A stretch of 64,000 nucleotides of DNA from Rhodoblastus sp963748385 (lineage in GTDB: Bacteria > Pseudomonadota > Alphaproteobacteria > Rhizobiales > Beijerinckiaceae). A program made the translations under genes and the position numbers. Location: NCBI GenBank assembly GCA_963748385.1, contig CAVVIQ010000010.1, positions 124,001 to 188,000 of the forward strand, written 5' to 3'. This document shows, in pieces, positions 1 through 10,840 of this stretch; positions within the stretch are counted from its first letter, which is position 1; each line of letters opens with the position of its first letter. The notes beneath the pieces are model-generated. The model did no database searches. It saw only the letters and a list, made by a program, of their open reading frames with translations, and was not told the DNA's origin.

Positions 1-348
1 CGTCTCGGCGGCTTCCGGACCCGGCGACGCCTCCCCCGCCAGCCATCGGCCGACGAACGAGAGAATGACGTAATGGCGCTCGACCCGGCCGGCGTCATCG
101 CGCGCGATGTGCTGGAAGATCTGGTTGAAGCCAACGAGCCGCGCCAGAACCCCGGTCTCCTCGCGCAATTCCCGCAGGGCGGCGGCCTCGACCGTTTCGC
201 CGGTCTCGACCAGCCCGCCCGGCAGGGTGAACATCCGCTCGTATGGCGCCTCGGCGCGGCTCGCCAGCAGCACCTTTCCCTCGCGAAACACCGCGATGCT
301 GACCGCGAGCGCCGGGTGCGCCGGATAATGGCGGCGGGACGAAGTCAC
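1..348 (-). CDS. NUDIX hydrolase (3' end outside window)
   Basis: The C-terminal end runs off the left edge, leaving 116 codons. The Nudix box is clear: GGLVETGETVEAAALRELRE followed by ETGVL, matching GX5EX7REUXEEXGU. Nudix enzymes hydrolyse nucleoside diphosphate-X compounds using divalent metal bound by this box; the substrate cannot be read from sequence. The start is a GTG at 348-346 that overlaps the TGA of pdxH (345-347), giving a GTGA overlap and suggesting translational coupling. No ATG lies between this GTG and the conserved region. In many alphaproteobacteria such a NUDIX gene follows pdxH. Confident of family, not of substrate. Confidence 0.85.
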   Translation of the reverse strand, partial: MTSSRRHYPAHPALAVSIAVFREGKVLLASRAEAPYERMFTLPGGLVETGETVEAAALRELREETGVLARLVGFNQIFQHIARDDAGRVERHYVILSFVGRWLAGEASPGPEAAET

Positions 349-959
349 GGATAGAGCGCCTCGCTCACCCAGTCGCCCTCCGGCTTTTCGCGCGTGTAGC
401 GGATGCGCTCGTGCAGGCGGAACGGCTTGTCCGACCAGAATTCGATCTCGACCGGGCGAATGCGATAGCCGCCCCAAAAAGGCGGGCGCGGCACCGGGCC
501 GACATTGAATCGCGCGGCCTGGACCGCCACCGCCTTTTCCAGGGCGAAACGGCTCTCCAGCACCCGCGACTGCCGGCTCGCCCACGCGCCAATTCGGCTG
601 TCGCGCGCGCGGCTGGCGAAATAGGCGTCCGATTCGGCGTCGCCGACCAGCTCCACCGGGCCGCGAAAGCGGAACTGGCGGCGCAGGCTCTTCCAGTGCA
701 GCACCCCCGCCGCGTTCGGATGCGCGGCCAGTTCGTTCCCCTTGACGCTTTCGCGATTGGTATAGAAAAGGAAGCCTTCGTCGTCGAAACCCTTCAGCAG
801 CACCATGCGGGCGTTGGGCATGCCCTGCGCGTCCACGGTGGCGAGGCACATGGCGTTGGGGTCGTTGACTTCGCGCCTTTCCGCTTCGTCCATCCAGGTT
901 CTGAACAGAGCGAAAGGCTCATGGGCCGGCTTATGGTTACGCCCCGTTAATGCGTTCAT
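345..959 (-). CDS. pdxH: pyridoxamine 5'-phosphate oxidase
   Basis: FMN-dependent oxidase that converts pyridoxamine or pyridoxine 5'-phosphate to PLP, the last step of vitamin B6 salvage and synthesis in the cytoplasm. Family signatures seen: NDPNAMCLATVD, RMVLLKGFDDEGFLFYTN, the K-G-N-E-L-A segment, and a C-terminus with PPFWGGYRIRPVEIEFW and RLHERIRY. The frame stays open upstream to an ATG at 1013, but that adds 18 residues unlike the family; the ATG at 959 (MNALTGRN) gives a typical length of 204 residues. It is divergent from the lipoprotein gene on its right and overlaps the NUDIX gene on its left. Confidence 0.93.
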   Translation of the reverse strand: MNALTGRNHKPAHEPFALFRTWMDEAERREVNDPNAMCLATVDAQGMPNARMVLLKGFDDEGFLFYTNRESVKGNELAAHPNAAGVLHWKSLRRQFRFRGPVELVGDAESDAYFASRARDSRIGAWASRQSRVLESRFALEKAVAVQAARFNVGPVPRPPFWGGYRIRPVEIEFWSDKPFRLHERIRYTREKPEGDWVSEALYP

Positions 960-1039
960 CGGAATATGGCCTTCCCAGAGTTTTTCGGTCCGGATCACGC
1001 CCGGTGCGCCCACCCTCCTTTCAGCATAGTGAACCGCCG

Positions 1040-1576
1040 TTGCCCGGGCATCAATATTTTCGCCTCGCGCGCCGCCTGATCGCCTGCGCGCTCCTGTGCC
1101 GGAGCCTCGCGGCCTGCTCGGTGGCGACGCCGTTCGGCGAGGGAATCGACGCCCAGCCGACCGGCTCGATCTCGGCGTCGGCGCCCCAGGCCGACGCTTC
1201 GCCCCGCCTTCTCGCCTGGCTCGACAACGAGGACCGCCGCCGCGCCCTCGGCGCTCTGGCCATCGCGCTCGACCCGCAGGGCAACGGCGCCTCGGTGCGC
1301 TGGGACAATCCGGTGAGCAAGGCCCGCGGCCAGATCACGCCGATCGGCTTCGCCTTTCCCTCGAACGACCTGATCTGCCGCAAATTCTCGGCCCGGTTCG
1401 ACACCGCCGCCGGCGACCGCGTCGAGGAGGGCTCCGCCTGCCGCGACAAGAACGCGGAATGGACGATCGCCGAACTGCAGCCGGCGAAGGCCGGGCCGCA
1501 GCCGGTGAAAGCCGAGCCGCAGCAGGCGAAAGCCGAAGCGCCCCCCTTGCGTGAAGCCGTTCTCTCGCCCAAATAG
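1040..1576 (+). CDS. 16-kDa-type surface lipoprotein (RT0821/Lpp0805-like)
   Basis: A small exported protein with an N-terminal hydrophobic stretch and a lipobox (SLAAC) about 26 residues after the proposed start, so probably an outer-membrane-anchored lipoprotein. The core (LAWLDNEDRRRALGALAIALDPQGNGASVRWDNP) is typical of alphaproteobacterial 17-kDa-antigen-like surface proteins, whose function is unknown. The C-terminus is a Pro/Ala/Lys-rich tail with repeated PxxAKAEPQ-like units that may thread through peptidoglycan. The start is uncertain: the frame is open from 950, overlapping pdxH, and I propose a TTG at 1040 because it places the lipobox at a normal distance. Confidence 0.7.
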   Translation: MPGHQYFRLARRLIACALLCRSLAACSVATPFGEGIDAQPTGSISASAPQADASPRLLAWLDNEDRRRALGALAIALDPQGNGASVRWDNPVSKARGQITPIGFAFPSNDLICRKFSARFDTAAGDRVEEGSACRDKNAEWTIAELQPAKAGPQPVKAEPQQAKAEAPPLREAVLSPK

Positions 1577-1636
1577 GGGCGAAGACATGGCGGCGGCGCC
1601 TTGCGGGGGCCGCCGGGAAATGGGCTTATAACGAGA

Positions 1637-2614
1637 ATGCGCGATCCCTACCAAGTTCTCGGCGTCGCCAAGAGCGCCACGCAGGCCGATATCAAAAAGG
1701 CCTTCCGCAAGCTCGCCAAACAGCACCACCCCGACCAGAATCCCAAAGATCCCAAGGCGAAGGAAAAATTCGCCGAGCTCAACGCCGCCCATGAGATCGT
1801 CGGCGACGAGAAAAAGCGCGCCCAGTTCGACCGCGGCGAAATCGACGCCGAAGGCAAGCCGCGCCATCCCGGTTTCGAAGGCTTTGGCGCGGGTCCCGGC
1901 GGATTCGGCGGCTTCCGGCGCGGCGGCGGGCCTGGCGGCGAACATTTCGAGTTCCATTCCGGCGGCGGAGCCGGCTTCGAGGCGGCCGACATTTTCGCCG
2001 ATCTGTTCAGCGGACGGGCCGGCGGCCGAGGCGCCGGGCGGTCTGGCTTCGGCGGCGGCGCGCGCCAGGCGCGCGAACCGGGCGCAGATGTCGCGCTCGA
2101 AACCGCTATTCCGCTCGAAACCGCCATCCATGGCGGCAAGGCGCGAGTGCTCACGCCCAATGGCCGGACGCTGGAAATCAATGTCCCGGCCGGCATCGAG
2201 GAAGGCAAGCAGATTCGCCTGCGCGGCCAGGGCCAGCCCGGCCCCGGCGGCGGCCCGGCCGGGGACGCCCTGGTGACGGTGCGTTTCGAAAAGCACGGCC
2301 TGTTCCGGATCGACGGCCGCGACCTGCGGCTTGATCTGCCAATCACGCTTTACGAGGCGGTGCTGGGCGCCAAAGTCGAGGCGCCGACCCTCAGCGGAAA
2401 GGTCGAACTGACCTTGCCGCCGCAAAGCAATTCCGGCCGCACCCTTCGCCTGCGCGGCAAGGGACTTCCCGCCGCCGGCGGCAAGCCCGCCGGCGACCTG
2501 CTGGTGATCTTGCGCATCGTCCTGCCTGAAGGCGCCAGCAAGGAGCTGGAGGAGCTGGCGAAAAACATGCGCGCCGACACGCCCTATAATCCGCGCAGCG
2601 AACTGACGAGATAG
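1637..2614 (+). CDS. DnaJ-family co-chaperone (CbpA-like, no zinc finger)
   Basis: A J-domain protein that stimulates DnaK ATPase activity. Residues 1-70 form the J domain with the HPD motif (KQHHPDQNPKD). A Gly/Phe-rich linker follows (about 75-150, repeated GFGG and GGG), then the C-terminal substrate-binding beta domains (ETAIPLETAIHGGKARV, NVPAGIEEGKQIRLRGQGQPG, LRLDLPITLYEAVLGAKVEAPT). The Cys-rich zinc finger of true DnaJ is absent, so this is a type B/CbpA-like protein of 325 residues. The ATG at 1637 begins the J domain directly (MRDPYQVLGV); upstream in-frame codons are not conserved-looking. It converges on the L,D-transpeptidase gene. Confidence 0.92.
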   Translation: MRDPYQVLGVAKSATQADIKKAFRKLAKQHHPDQNPKDPKAKEKFAELNAAHEIVGDEKKRAQFDRGEIDAEGKPRHPGFEGFGAGPGGFGGFRRGGGPGGEHFEFHSGGGAGFEAADIFADLFSGRAGGRGAGRSGFGGGARQAREPGADVALETAIPLETAIHGGKARVLTPNGRTLEINVPAGIEEGKQIRLRGQGQPGPGGGPAGDALVTVRFEKHGLFRIDGRDLRLDLPITLYEAVLGAKVEAPTLSGKVELTLPPQSNSGRTLRLRGKGLPAAGGKPAGDLLVILRIVLPEGASKELEELAKNMRADTPYNPRSELTR

Positions 2615-2644
2615 GCCTGGCCGCGAACGGGCGCGTTTGCCGCC

Positions 2645-4243
2645 TCAGCCCCCGACCGTGTCGATGTTGTAGACGTCGTCGCGGAAATGGACCATGCCGT
2701 CGGCGGAGGCCCAGCCGGTCATGTAGACCCACACCACCGGCGCCGGCTCGGGCAGGATGAGATCCTCGCGGACGCCGGCGTCGATCCGCTCCTGAATCAG
2801 CCGCGCGGTCCACACGCCGAGATCGGACGAGACCGCCGGCTCCGGCGCGTCCGTCACGGGCGGCGCCGTCACCGGAACGCCCCGGAGCAGCCAGGCGGCG
2901 AGGTCATAGACGCCCTGCACCCGCACGCAGCCGTGGGACAGGAAGCGGTAATCGTTGGCGAACAGGTTCCGCGTCGGCGTGTCGTGCATATAGACCGCGT
3001 CGGGATTGGGCATCTGGAGGCGGATCAGGCCGAGCGCGTTGCCCTTGCCGGAATCCTGGCGCAGGACGTAATTCGTCGCCTTGTCCGAATTCCAGTCGAT
3101 CGAGCGCGGATTGATCTCCTTGCCCTGGTAATTGAGGATGCGGATATGGGCGCGCGCCAGATAATTCGGCTGCTTGCGCATTTTGGGGATGATCTCGTTC
3201 TTGATGATCGAGACCGGCACCGTCCAGGTCGGATTGAGATTGATCGCGATGATCTTTGCGGTGATTTGCGGCGACTGATGGTCCGGCTCGCCGACAATGG
3301 CGGCGTAGCGATGGACGACGCGGCCATTTTCCACCGCATCGACCGCCAGCGACGGGATGTTCACCGCCACATATCTGTCGCCGAAGGGAAAATTCAGCCC
3401 GGCGAGCCTTTGCGCGCTCGAGGCGAGTTGCTTGAAGCGGACATTGGCCGGCACGTTCATCGCGCGCAGGGTCATGCCAGCGACGACGCCCGTCTGCCTC
3501 AGGCCGTTGCGGAACTGGAATCTCTTGACCGCCGCGGTGAGCGCCGGGGTCCAGCGCTCTCCATTGGCCTCGGCGCCGGCGAGGTCTCCCTCGATGGCGA
3601 GGCGCCGGCGCAGGATTTCGACCGCCGGGCCGTGTGAACCGGGCCGCAATTCGCTCGGGACCGTCGGCCAGCCGCCAGCGTCGACGATCGCCGCATAGCG
3701 CTCCGAGGCCTTGGCGGTGGTGTAAAAGGTTTCCGGCTGGAGGACGGGAGTCGGATCGTCCGAAAGGGCCATTTCGCGCGGAACCGGTTTCGGACGCGGC
3801 TTGGGCTTCGGCTTGGCGGTCGTGGCCTGTTGCGGCGCCGCTCCTGCCGGCTTCGCCTGAACCTCGGTTCTGGGCGCTTCAGCCTTGGGCGCTTCGGACT
3901 TGGGCGCTTCGGCTTTCGGGGCCTCGGACTTGGGCGTCTGGGACTTGGGGGCTTCGGACTTGGGGGCTTCGGACTTGGTGGCTTCGGACTTGGGCGCGGC
4001 GGAGGAAACAGGCGCGGCCGCTGGCGGCGCCAATGGCGACGCGTCGATGGCGTCTTCGGCGGGCGCGGCGTGTTTCGGCGCGGGCGGGATCGGGGCCGGG
4101 GCCGTCGCCGGCGGCTGGTCCGCCGTCGGCTCGGGCGAAAGCGGACTTTGCGCCCACGATGTCAGGGGCGCGACAGGCGCCGCGCCGAGCATGACGGCCA
4201 GAACAAGAGCCGGAGTTTTTCGCGCGCGCCACATGATTCGCAA
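2645..4243 (-). CDS. L,D-transpeptidase, YcbB-like, with peptidoglycan-binding domain
   Basis: A periplasmic enzyme that makes 3-3 peptidoglycan crosslinks or attaches proteins to peptidoglycan through a catalytic cysteine. Residues 1-31 are a Sec signal peptide. A low-complexity spacer (about 35-155) carries tandem KSEAPK/KAEAPK pentapeptides. A PG_binding_1 domain lies near 200-265 (PGSHGPAVEILRRRLAIEG). The YkuD catalytic domain lies near 290-470 and ends in SHGCVRVQ with Cys about 439. At 532 residues it is close to YcbB size. An alternative start three codons in is equally good. The pentapeptide region probably spans the periplasm or cell wall. Confidence 0.9.
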   Translation of the reverse strand: MRIMWRARKTPALVLAVMLGAAPVAPLTSWAQSPLSPEPTADQPPATAPAPIPPAPKHAAPAEDAIDASPLAPPAAAPVSSAAPKSEATKSEAPKSEAPKSQTPKSEAPKAEAPKSEAPKAEAPRTEVQAKPAGAAPQQATTAKPKPKPRPKPVPREMALSDDPTPVLQPETFYTTAKASERYAAIVDAGGWPTVPSELRPGSHGPAVEILRRRLAIEGDLAGAEANGERWTPALTAAVKRFQFRNGLRQTGVVAGMTLRAMNVPANVRFKQLASSAQRLAGLNFPFGDRYVAVNIPSLAVDAVENGRVVHRYAAIVGEPDHQSPQITAKIIAINLNPTWTVPVSIIKNEIIPKMRKQPNYLARAHIRILNYQGKEINPRSIDWNSDKATNYVLRQDSGKGNALGLIRLQMPNPDAVYMHDTPTRNLFANDYRFLSHGCVRVQGVYDLAAWLLRGVPVTAPPVTDAPEPAVSSDLGVWTARLIQERIDAGVREDLILPEPAPVVWVYMTGWASADGMVHFRDDVYNIDTVGG

Positions 4244-4370
4244 TTTCCCCGAGAGGCGTCGTTCCTTAAGAACGATCGAGACGGCTTTGCCAAGCGTTTC
4301 GCCGGCTCTCGCGCAAATTCCCCGGTTCTGTGTCCTTTTTGCGACCGGCTTCCCCTCGCGGCGAAGCCGA

Positions 4371-5993
4371 TTACTTGTCGCCGGTGTAGAGCCGCCGCAA
4401 TTCGACCTTCAGGATCTTTCCGGTCGCCCCGTGCGGCAATTCTCCGGCGACGATCACCCGGTCCGGAACGGCGAAATTGGCGACCTTGCCCTTGAAAAAA
4501 GCGCGCACGTCTTCCGGTTGCGGTTCATGGCCCTCGCGCGGCACGACGATCAGCAGCGGCCTTTCGCCCCATTTCTCGTCCGGCGCCGCGATGGCCGCCG
4601 CCTCCGCGACATCGGGGTGGCCGACCGCGATATTTTCGAGTTCGATCGAGCTGATCCATTCGCCGCCCGATTTGATCAGATCCTTGGAGCGGTCGGTGAG
4701 CAGCATGTAGCCGTTTTCGTCGATCACCCCGACATCGCCGGTGGGAAACCAGGCGTCGTCGCCGATCTCGCTGTCCGGGGCTCGGAAATAGCCTCTGGCG
4801 ATCCAGTGGCCGCGACAGGAAATGTCGCCCTGGCTCTTGCCGTCCCACGGCGTTTCCCCGCCGTCCCGTCCGACGGCGCGGATATCCGCGCCGAACAGGA
4901 CGCGGCCCTGCTTGATCGCATGGTCCAAGCGCGCCTCGCCGGCGAGCGACGCGGTCGCGGCCTTTACGGTGTTATAGGTGACGATGGGGCTGGTCTCGGT
5001 CATGCCCCAGCCCTGACAAGCTTCGACGCCCAATTCCGCGAAGGCGACGACCAGGGCGCGCGGCAGCGCCGCCCCGCCCGACATGATTCTCTTGAGCGTC
5101 TTGAAGCGGGAGCCGGTCTGTCGCATGTGATTGACCAGAGCCAGCCAGACCGTGGGCACGCCGACCGAAAGATCGACCCGCTCGCCGTCCATCAGGCCAA
5201 GCAGCGAGACCGGGTCGAGATGGCGCCCCGGCATGATCAGCGCGGCGCCGACCATGGGCGCGGCATAGGGCAGGCCCCAGGCGTTGACATGGAACATCGG
5301 CACGACGGGAAGAACCCGCGTCGTCGCGCGCAAGGCCACGGCGTCGGCGCTGTTGGCGGCGTAGGCGTGGAGCAGCGAGGAGCGGTGCGAATAAAGCACG
5401 CCTTTCGGCTTTCCGGTGGTCCCGGAGGTGTAGCAAAGGCCGCAGGCGGTGTTTTCGTCGAAGACGGGCCAGTCCGCCTCCTCACGCGCCGCCTCCAGCA
5501 GGCTTTCGTAACAAAGCTGCGTCATGCCGGGCGGCAGGTCGAGCGGCTTCATTTCAGCCGGATCGGCGAGCACGACGATCGTGCGCAGATTGGCGGCGAC
5601 CTTGGGCGCGATAGCGGCGGCGAGCGGCGCGAAACAGGCGTCGACGAACAGCACATGATCTTCGGCGTGGTTGATGATGTAGGCGATATCGTCCGGCGCC
5701 AGGCGCGGATTGATGGTGTGGCAGACCGCGCCTATGCCGGAAACGCCGTAATAAAGTTCGAGATGGCGGTCGCTGTTCATGGCCAGCGTGGCGACGCGGT
5801 CGCCGAAGCCGACGCCCAGCTCCCGCAGCGCAGCCATCAGCTTTCGCGCGCGCAGCTCCAGCGTCCGGTAGGTCGTGCGCGCGATGCTGCCGTCATCGCG
5901 GCGCGACACCACTTCGGCGTCGCCGTGGTGGCGGGCGGCGTGCAGGATGATCGATGAGATGAGCAGCTCGCGCCGCTGCATAAGGCCAAGCAT
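4371..5993 (-). CDS. AMP-forming acyl-CoA ligase
   Basis: An ANL-superfamily enzyme activating a carboxylic acid to acyl-AMP and then acyl-CoA. Motifs seen: P-loop-like YTSGTTGKPKGV near residue 180, WGMTETSP (A5), the TGDVGVIDENGYM region (A7), and the C-terminal lysine segment GATGKILKVELR. Overall it resembles medium/long-chain acyl-CoA ligases, a group that also contains DmdB-type 3-methylthiopropionyl-CoA ligases; the substrate cannot be fixed by eye. Start chosen at the ATG at 5993, preceded by a strong GGGAGG ribosome site; an upstream ATG at 6008 lacks one. It lies 27 bp after uvrB on the same strand. Confidence 0.9.
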   Translation of the reverse strand: MLGLMQRRELLISSIILHAARHHGDAEVVSRRDDGSIARTTYRTLELRARKLMAALRELGVGFGDRVATLAMNSDRHLELYYGVSGIGAVCHTINPRLAPDDIAYIINHAEDHVLFVDACFAPLAAAIAPKVAANLRTIVVLADPAEMKPLDLPPGMTQLCYESLLEAAREEADWPVFDENTACGLCYTSGTTGKPKGVLYSHRSSLLHAYAANSADAVALRATTRVLPVVPMFHVNAWGLPYAAPMVGAALIMPGRHLDPVSLLGLMDGERVDLSVGVPTVWLALVNHMRQTGSRFKTLKRIMSGGAALPRALVVAFAELGVEACQGWGMTETSPIVTYNTVKAATASLAGEARLDHAIKQGRVLFGADIRAVGRDGGETPWDGKSQGDISCRGHWIARGYFRAPDSEIGDDAWFPTGDVGVIDENGYMLLTDRSKDLIKSGGEWISSIELENIAVGHPDVAEAAAIAAPDEKWGERPLLIVVPREGHEPQPEDVRAFFKGKVANFAVPDRVIVAGELPHGATGKILKVELRRLYTGDK

Positions 5994-6020
5994 GACGTTC
6001 CTCCCCAATTTTTCCCCGGA

Positions 6021-8565
<2,545 letters not shown>

Positions 8566-8758
8566 GGAGGCAATATGGGGCGCGCGGCGGGGAATGGGAA
8601 GCGGGGATCGGTCGCTCGGCGGGAGGCCCGGCGGGCCCCCCCATAGGCGAGCGAAGCGACGCCGTCTCACGACGGCTGTGGCCAGGCATGACAGTTGGAA
8701 GGCGTTGGCGCGCCGCCAGAAAGCAAACGGCCGGGCGCGTCCGCCTCTTCCCGTTTCG

Positions 8759-10699
8759 TCAGATCGTCACTTGCGCGCCCATTTCGACCACGCGGTCGGA
8801 GGGGATGGAGAAGAAGTCGGTGGCGTTGATCGCCTGTTTCGACAGGTTGACGTACAGCCTGTCCTGCCATTGCGGCATGCCGGAGGCCGGCGAGGTTTTC
8901 AGCGTCCTTTTGCCGAGGAAGAAGGACGTGGTCATGATGTCGAACTTCACCCCGCATTTGCGCATCAGGGCCATGGCCGCCGGCACCCTCGGCAATTCCA
9001 TGAAACCGAAATACAGCGTCACGCGCATGAAGTCCTCCGAGAGCTTCTCGCTCTCGAAACGATTGCGCTCGGACACGCGCGGCGTCGGCTTGGTGACCAC
9101 GTTCATGATCACGATGCGTTCATGCAGCACCTTGTTGTGCTTGAGATTATGCATCAAGGCCGAGGGCGCGACATTGGGGTCGCCGGTCAGGAAAACCGCC
9201 GTGCCGGGCACCCGGGTCGGCTTGGATTTCTCCAGCATGCGGATGAGATCGGTGGTCGGGATCGAATCGCGGTGGGTCTTGCGCGCCAGAAGCTCGGTGC
9301 CGCGCACCCAGGTCCACATCACGATCATCGACAGGCCGGCGAGGCTCAACGGCACCCAGCCGCCTTCCAGCACTTTCACCAGGTTCGCGGCCATGAAGGC
9401 GAGATCGACGACGAGGAACAGGCCGACGAAGGGGATGGCGGCGGCGAGCGGCCAGCGCCACAATTTCCACACCACGAAGAAAGCGAGCGCCGTCGTCACC
9501 ACCATGGTGCCGGTCACCGCTATGCCATAGGCGTTGGCGAGATTGTCCGAGGTGCGGAACAGGAACACCAGCAGCAGCACGCCGATCAGCAGGGTCCGAT
9601 TGACCCGCGGAACGAAAATCTGCCCTTCCGTTGTCGCGGAAGTGTGCTGGATTTCGAGGCGCGGCAGCAGGCCGAGCTGGATCGCCTGGCGCGACAGCGA
9701 GAAGGCGCCGGTGATCACCGCCTGGCTGGCGATGATCGTGGCGACGGTGGCGAGGACGACGAAGGGAATCAGCGTCCAGGCGGGCGCCATCAGATAGAAG
9801 GGATTGGCGACCGCCGCATGGTCGTTCATCACCAGCGCGCCCTGGCCGAGATAATTGCACACCAGCGCCGGCAGGACGAAGAACAGCCAGGCGAGCTGGA
9901 TCGGCTTGCGGCCGAAATGGCCCATATCGGCGTAAAGCGCCTCCGCCCCGGTCACCGCGAGGAAGACGAGGCCGAGGGTGATGAAGCCGGTCGCGCCGTG
10001 GCCGAACAGGAATTTGAGGCCGGAGATCGGATTGAAGGCATAGAGAATGCGCGGCGCGTCGGCGATGTGATAAATCCCCAGCGCGCCAATGATGCCGAAG
10101 AACAGCACCATGATCGGGCCGAAATAGGTCGCGACCTTGGCCGTGCCGCTACTTTGCACGATGAACAGGCTGACCAGAATCCCCACCGCGATCGGCAGAA
10201 CATAGGGGTGGAAGGCGCTCGACGCGGTGTTGAGGCCCTCGACCGCCGAGAGCACCGAAATCGCGGGGGTGATGATCGCATCGCCGGAAAACAGGGCCGC
10301 GCCGGCCACGCCCAGGAGGAATATCCAGCGCGATCGCCGCCCAAGCGCGTTCTGCGCCAGGGCCATCAGCGACAGGGTGCCGCCTTCGCCCTTGTTGTCC
10401 GCCCGCATCAGGAAGAACACGTATTTCGCCGTCACCACGAAGAACAGCGCCCAGATTAGCAACGAAACGATGCCGATCACCTCGGATTCGACCACGCCGT
10501 CCTTCTTCATATGGTCCAGCGCCGCCTGCAACGCATAGAGCGGGCTGGTGCCGATGTCGCCATAGACCACGCCCATCGAGCCGAGCATCAGGGTCCAGAA
10601 CCCCTCGCCCTGGTGCTCAGTGTCGGGCGGGGCTGGCTGGGTGACGGATTCCGGGGAAGGCGTGACGGCGGCGGGCGTGGGAATCGTGTCTTGCGACAT
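8759..10699 (-). CDS. kup: Kup-type low-affinity potassium uptake transporter
   Basis: Inner-membrane K+/H+ symporter of the KUP/HAK/KT family, important for potassium uptake at low pH. The 646-residue protein has about 12 hydrophobic segments and the signature GVVYGDIGTSPLYAL near residue 45, GDAIITPAISVLSAVEGL, and EALYADMGHFG. The hydrophilic C-terminal domain (about 480-646) is typical. The Pro/Thr-rich first 30 residues are variable in the family. It has its own upstream gap and no obvious operon partner. hrpB starts divergently 141 bp away. Confidence 0.95.
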   Translation of the reverse strand: MSQDTIPTPAAVTPSPESVTQPAPPDTEHQGEGFWTLMLGSMGVVYGDIGTSPLYALQAALDHMKKDGVVESEVIGIVSLLIWALFFVVTAKYVFFLMRADNKGEGGTLSLMALAQNALGRRSRWIFLLGVAGAALFSGDAIITPAISVLSAVEGLNTASSAFHPYVLPIAVGILVSLFIVQSSGTAKVATYFGPIMVLFFGIIGALGIYHIADAPRILYAFNPISGLKFLFGHGATGFITLGLVFLAVTGAEALYADMGHFGRKPIQLAWLFFVLPALVCNYLGQGALVMNDHAAVANPFYLMAPAWTLIPFVVLATVATIIASQAVITGAFSLSRQAIQLGLLPRLEIQHTSATTEGQIFVPRVNRTLLIGVLLLVFLFRTSDNLANAYGIAVTGTMVVTTALAFFVVWKLWRWPLAAAIPFVGLFLVVDLAFMAANLVKVLEGGWVPLSLAGLSMIVMWTWVRGTELLARKTHRDSIPTTDLIRMLEKSKPTRVPGTAVFLTGDPNVAPSALMHNLKHNKVLHERIVIMNVVTKPTPRVSERNRFESEKLSEDFMRVTLYFGFMELPRVPAAMALMRKCGVKFDIMTTSFFLGKRTLKTSPASGMPQWQDRLYVNLSKQAINATDFFSIPSDRVVEMGAQVTI

Positions 10700-10840
10700 G
10701 GGGCCATCCTGGCTGCCGCCTCGAAATGAGGCGCGACCGGGGCAGTCCTATAGACCTTTCCGCCGCGCGAGAGAAGGGGGCGCCTTCGGCCTTTCGGCAC
10801 GGCGCGTTGCCGCAAGCCGCATTTGCTGGCATGAGGCGGC

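Noticed and set aside
3860..4010. Intergenic tandem repeat near 3.9 kb
   Set aside because: The repeat is coding: it specifies the KSEAPK/KAEAPK spacer of the L,D-transpeptidase.
4255..4290. Short palindrome around cgttccttaagaacg upstream of the L,D-transpeptidase
   Set aside because: The arms are only 5 bp with a 5-bp centre, which is common by chance.
3885..5957. Very long plus-strand open frames opposite the transpeptidase and acyl-CoA ligase genes (likewise 8465-10459 opposite uvrB/kup and 10588-13017 opposite hrpB)
   Set aside because: High GC leaves few stop codons in antisense frames. The products are Arg/Ala/Gly-rich with no family motifs, and the opposite strand carries clear conserved genes.
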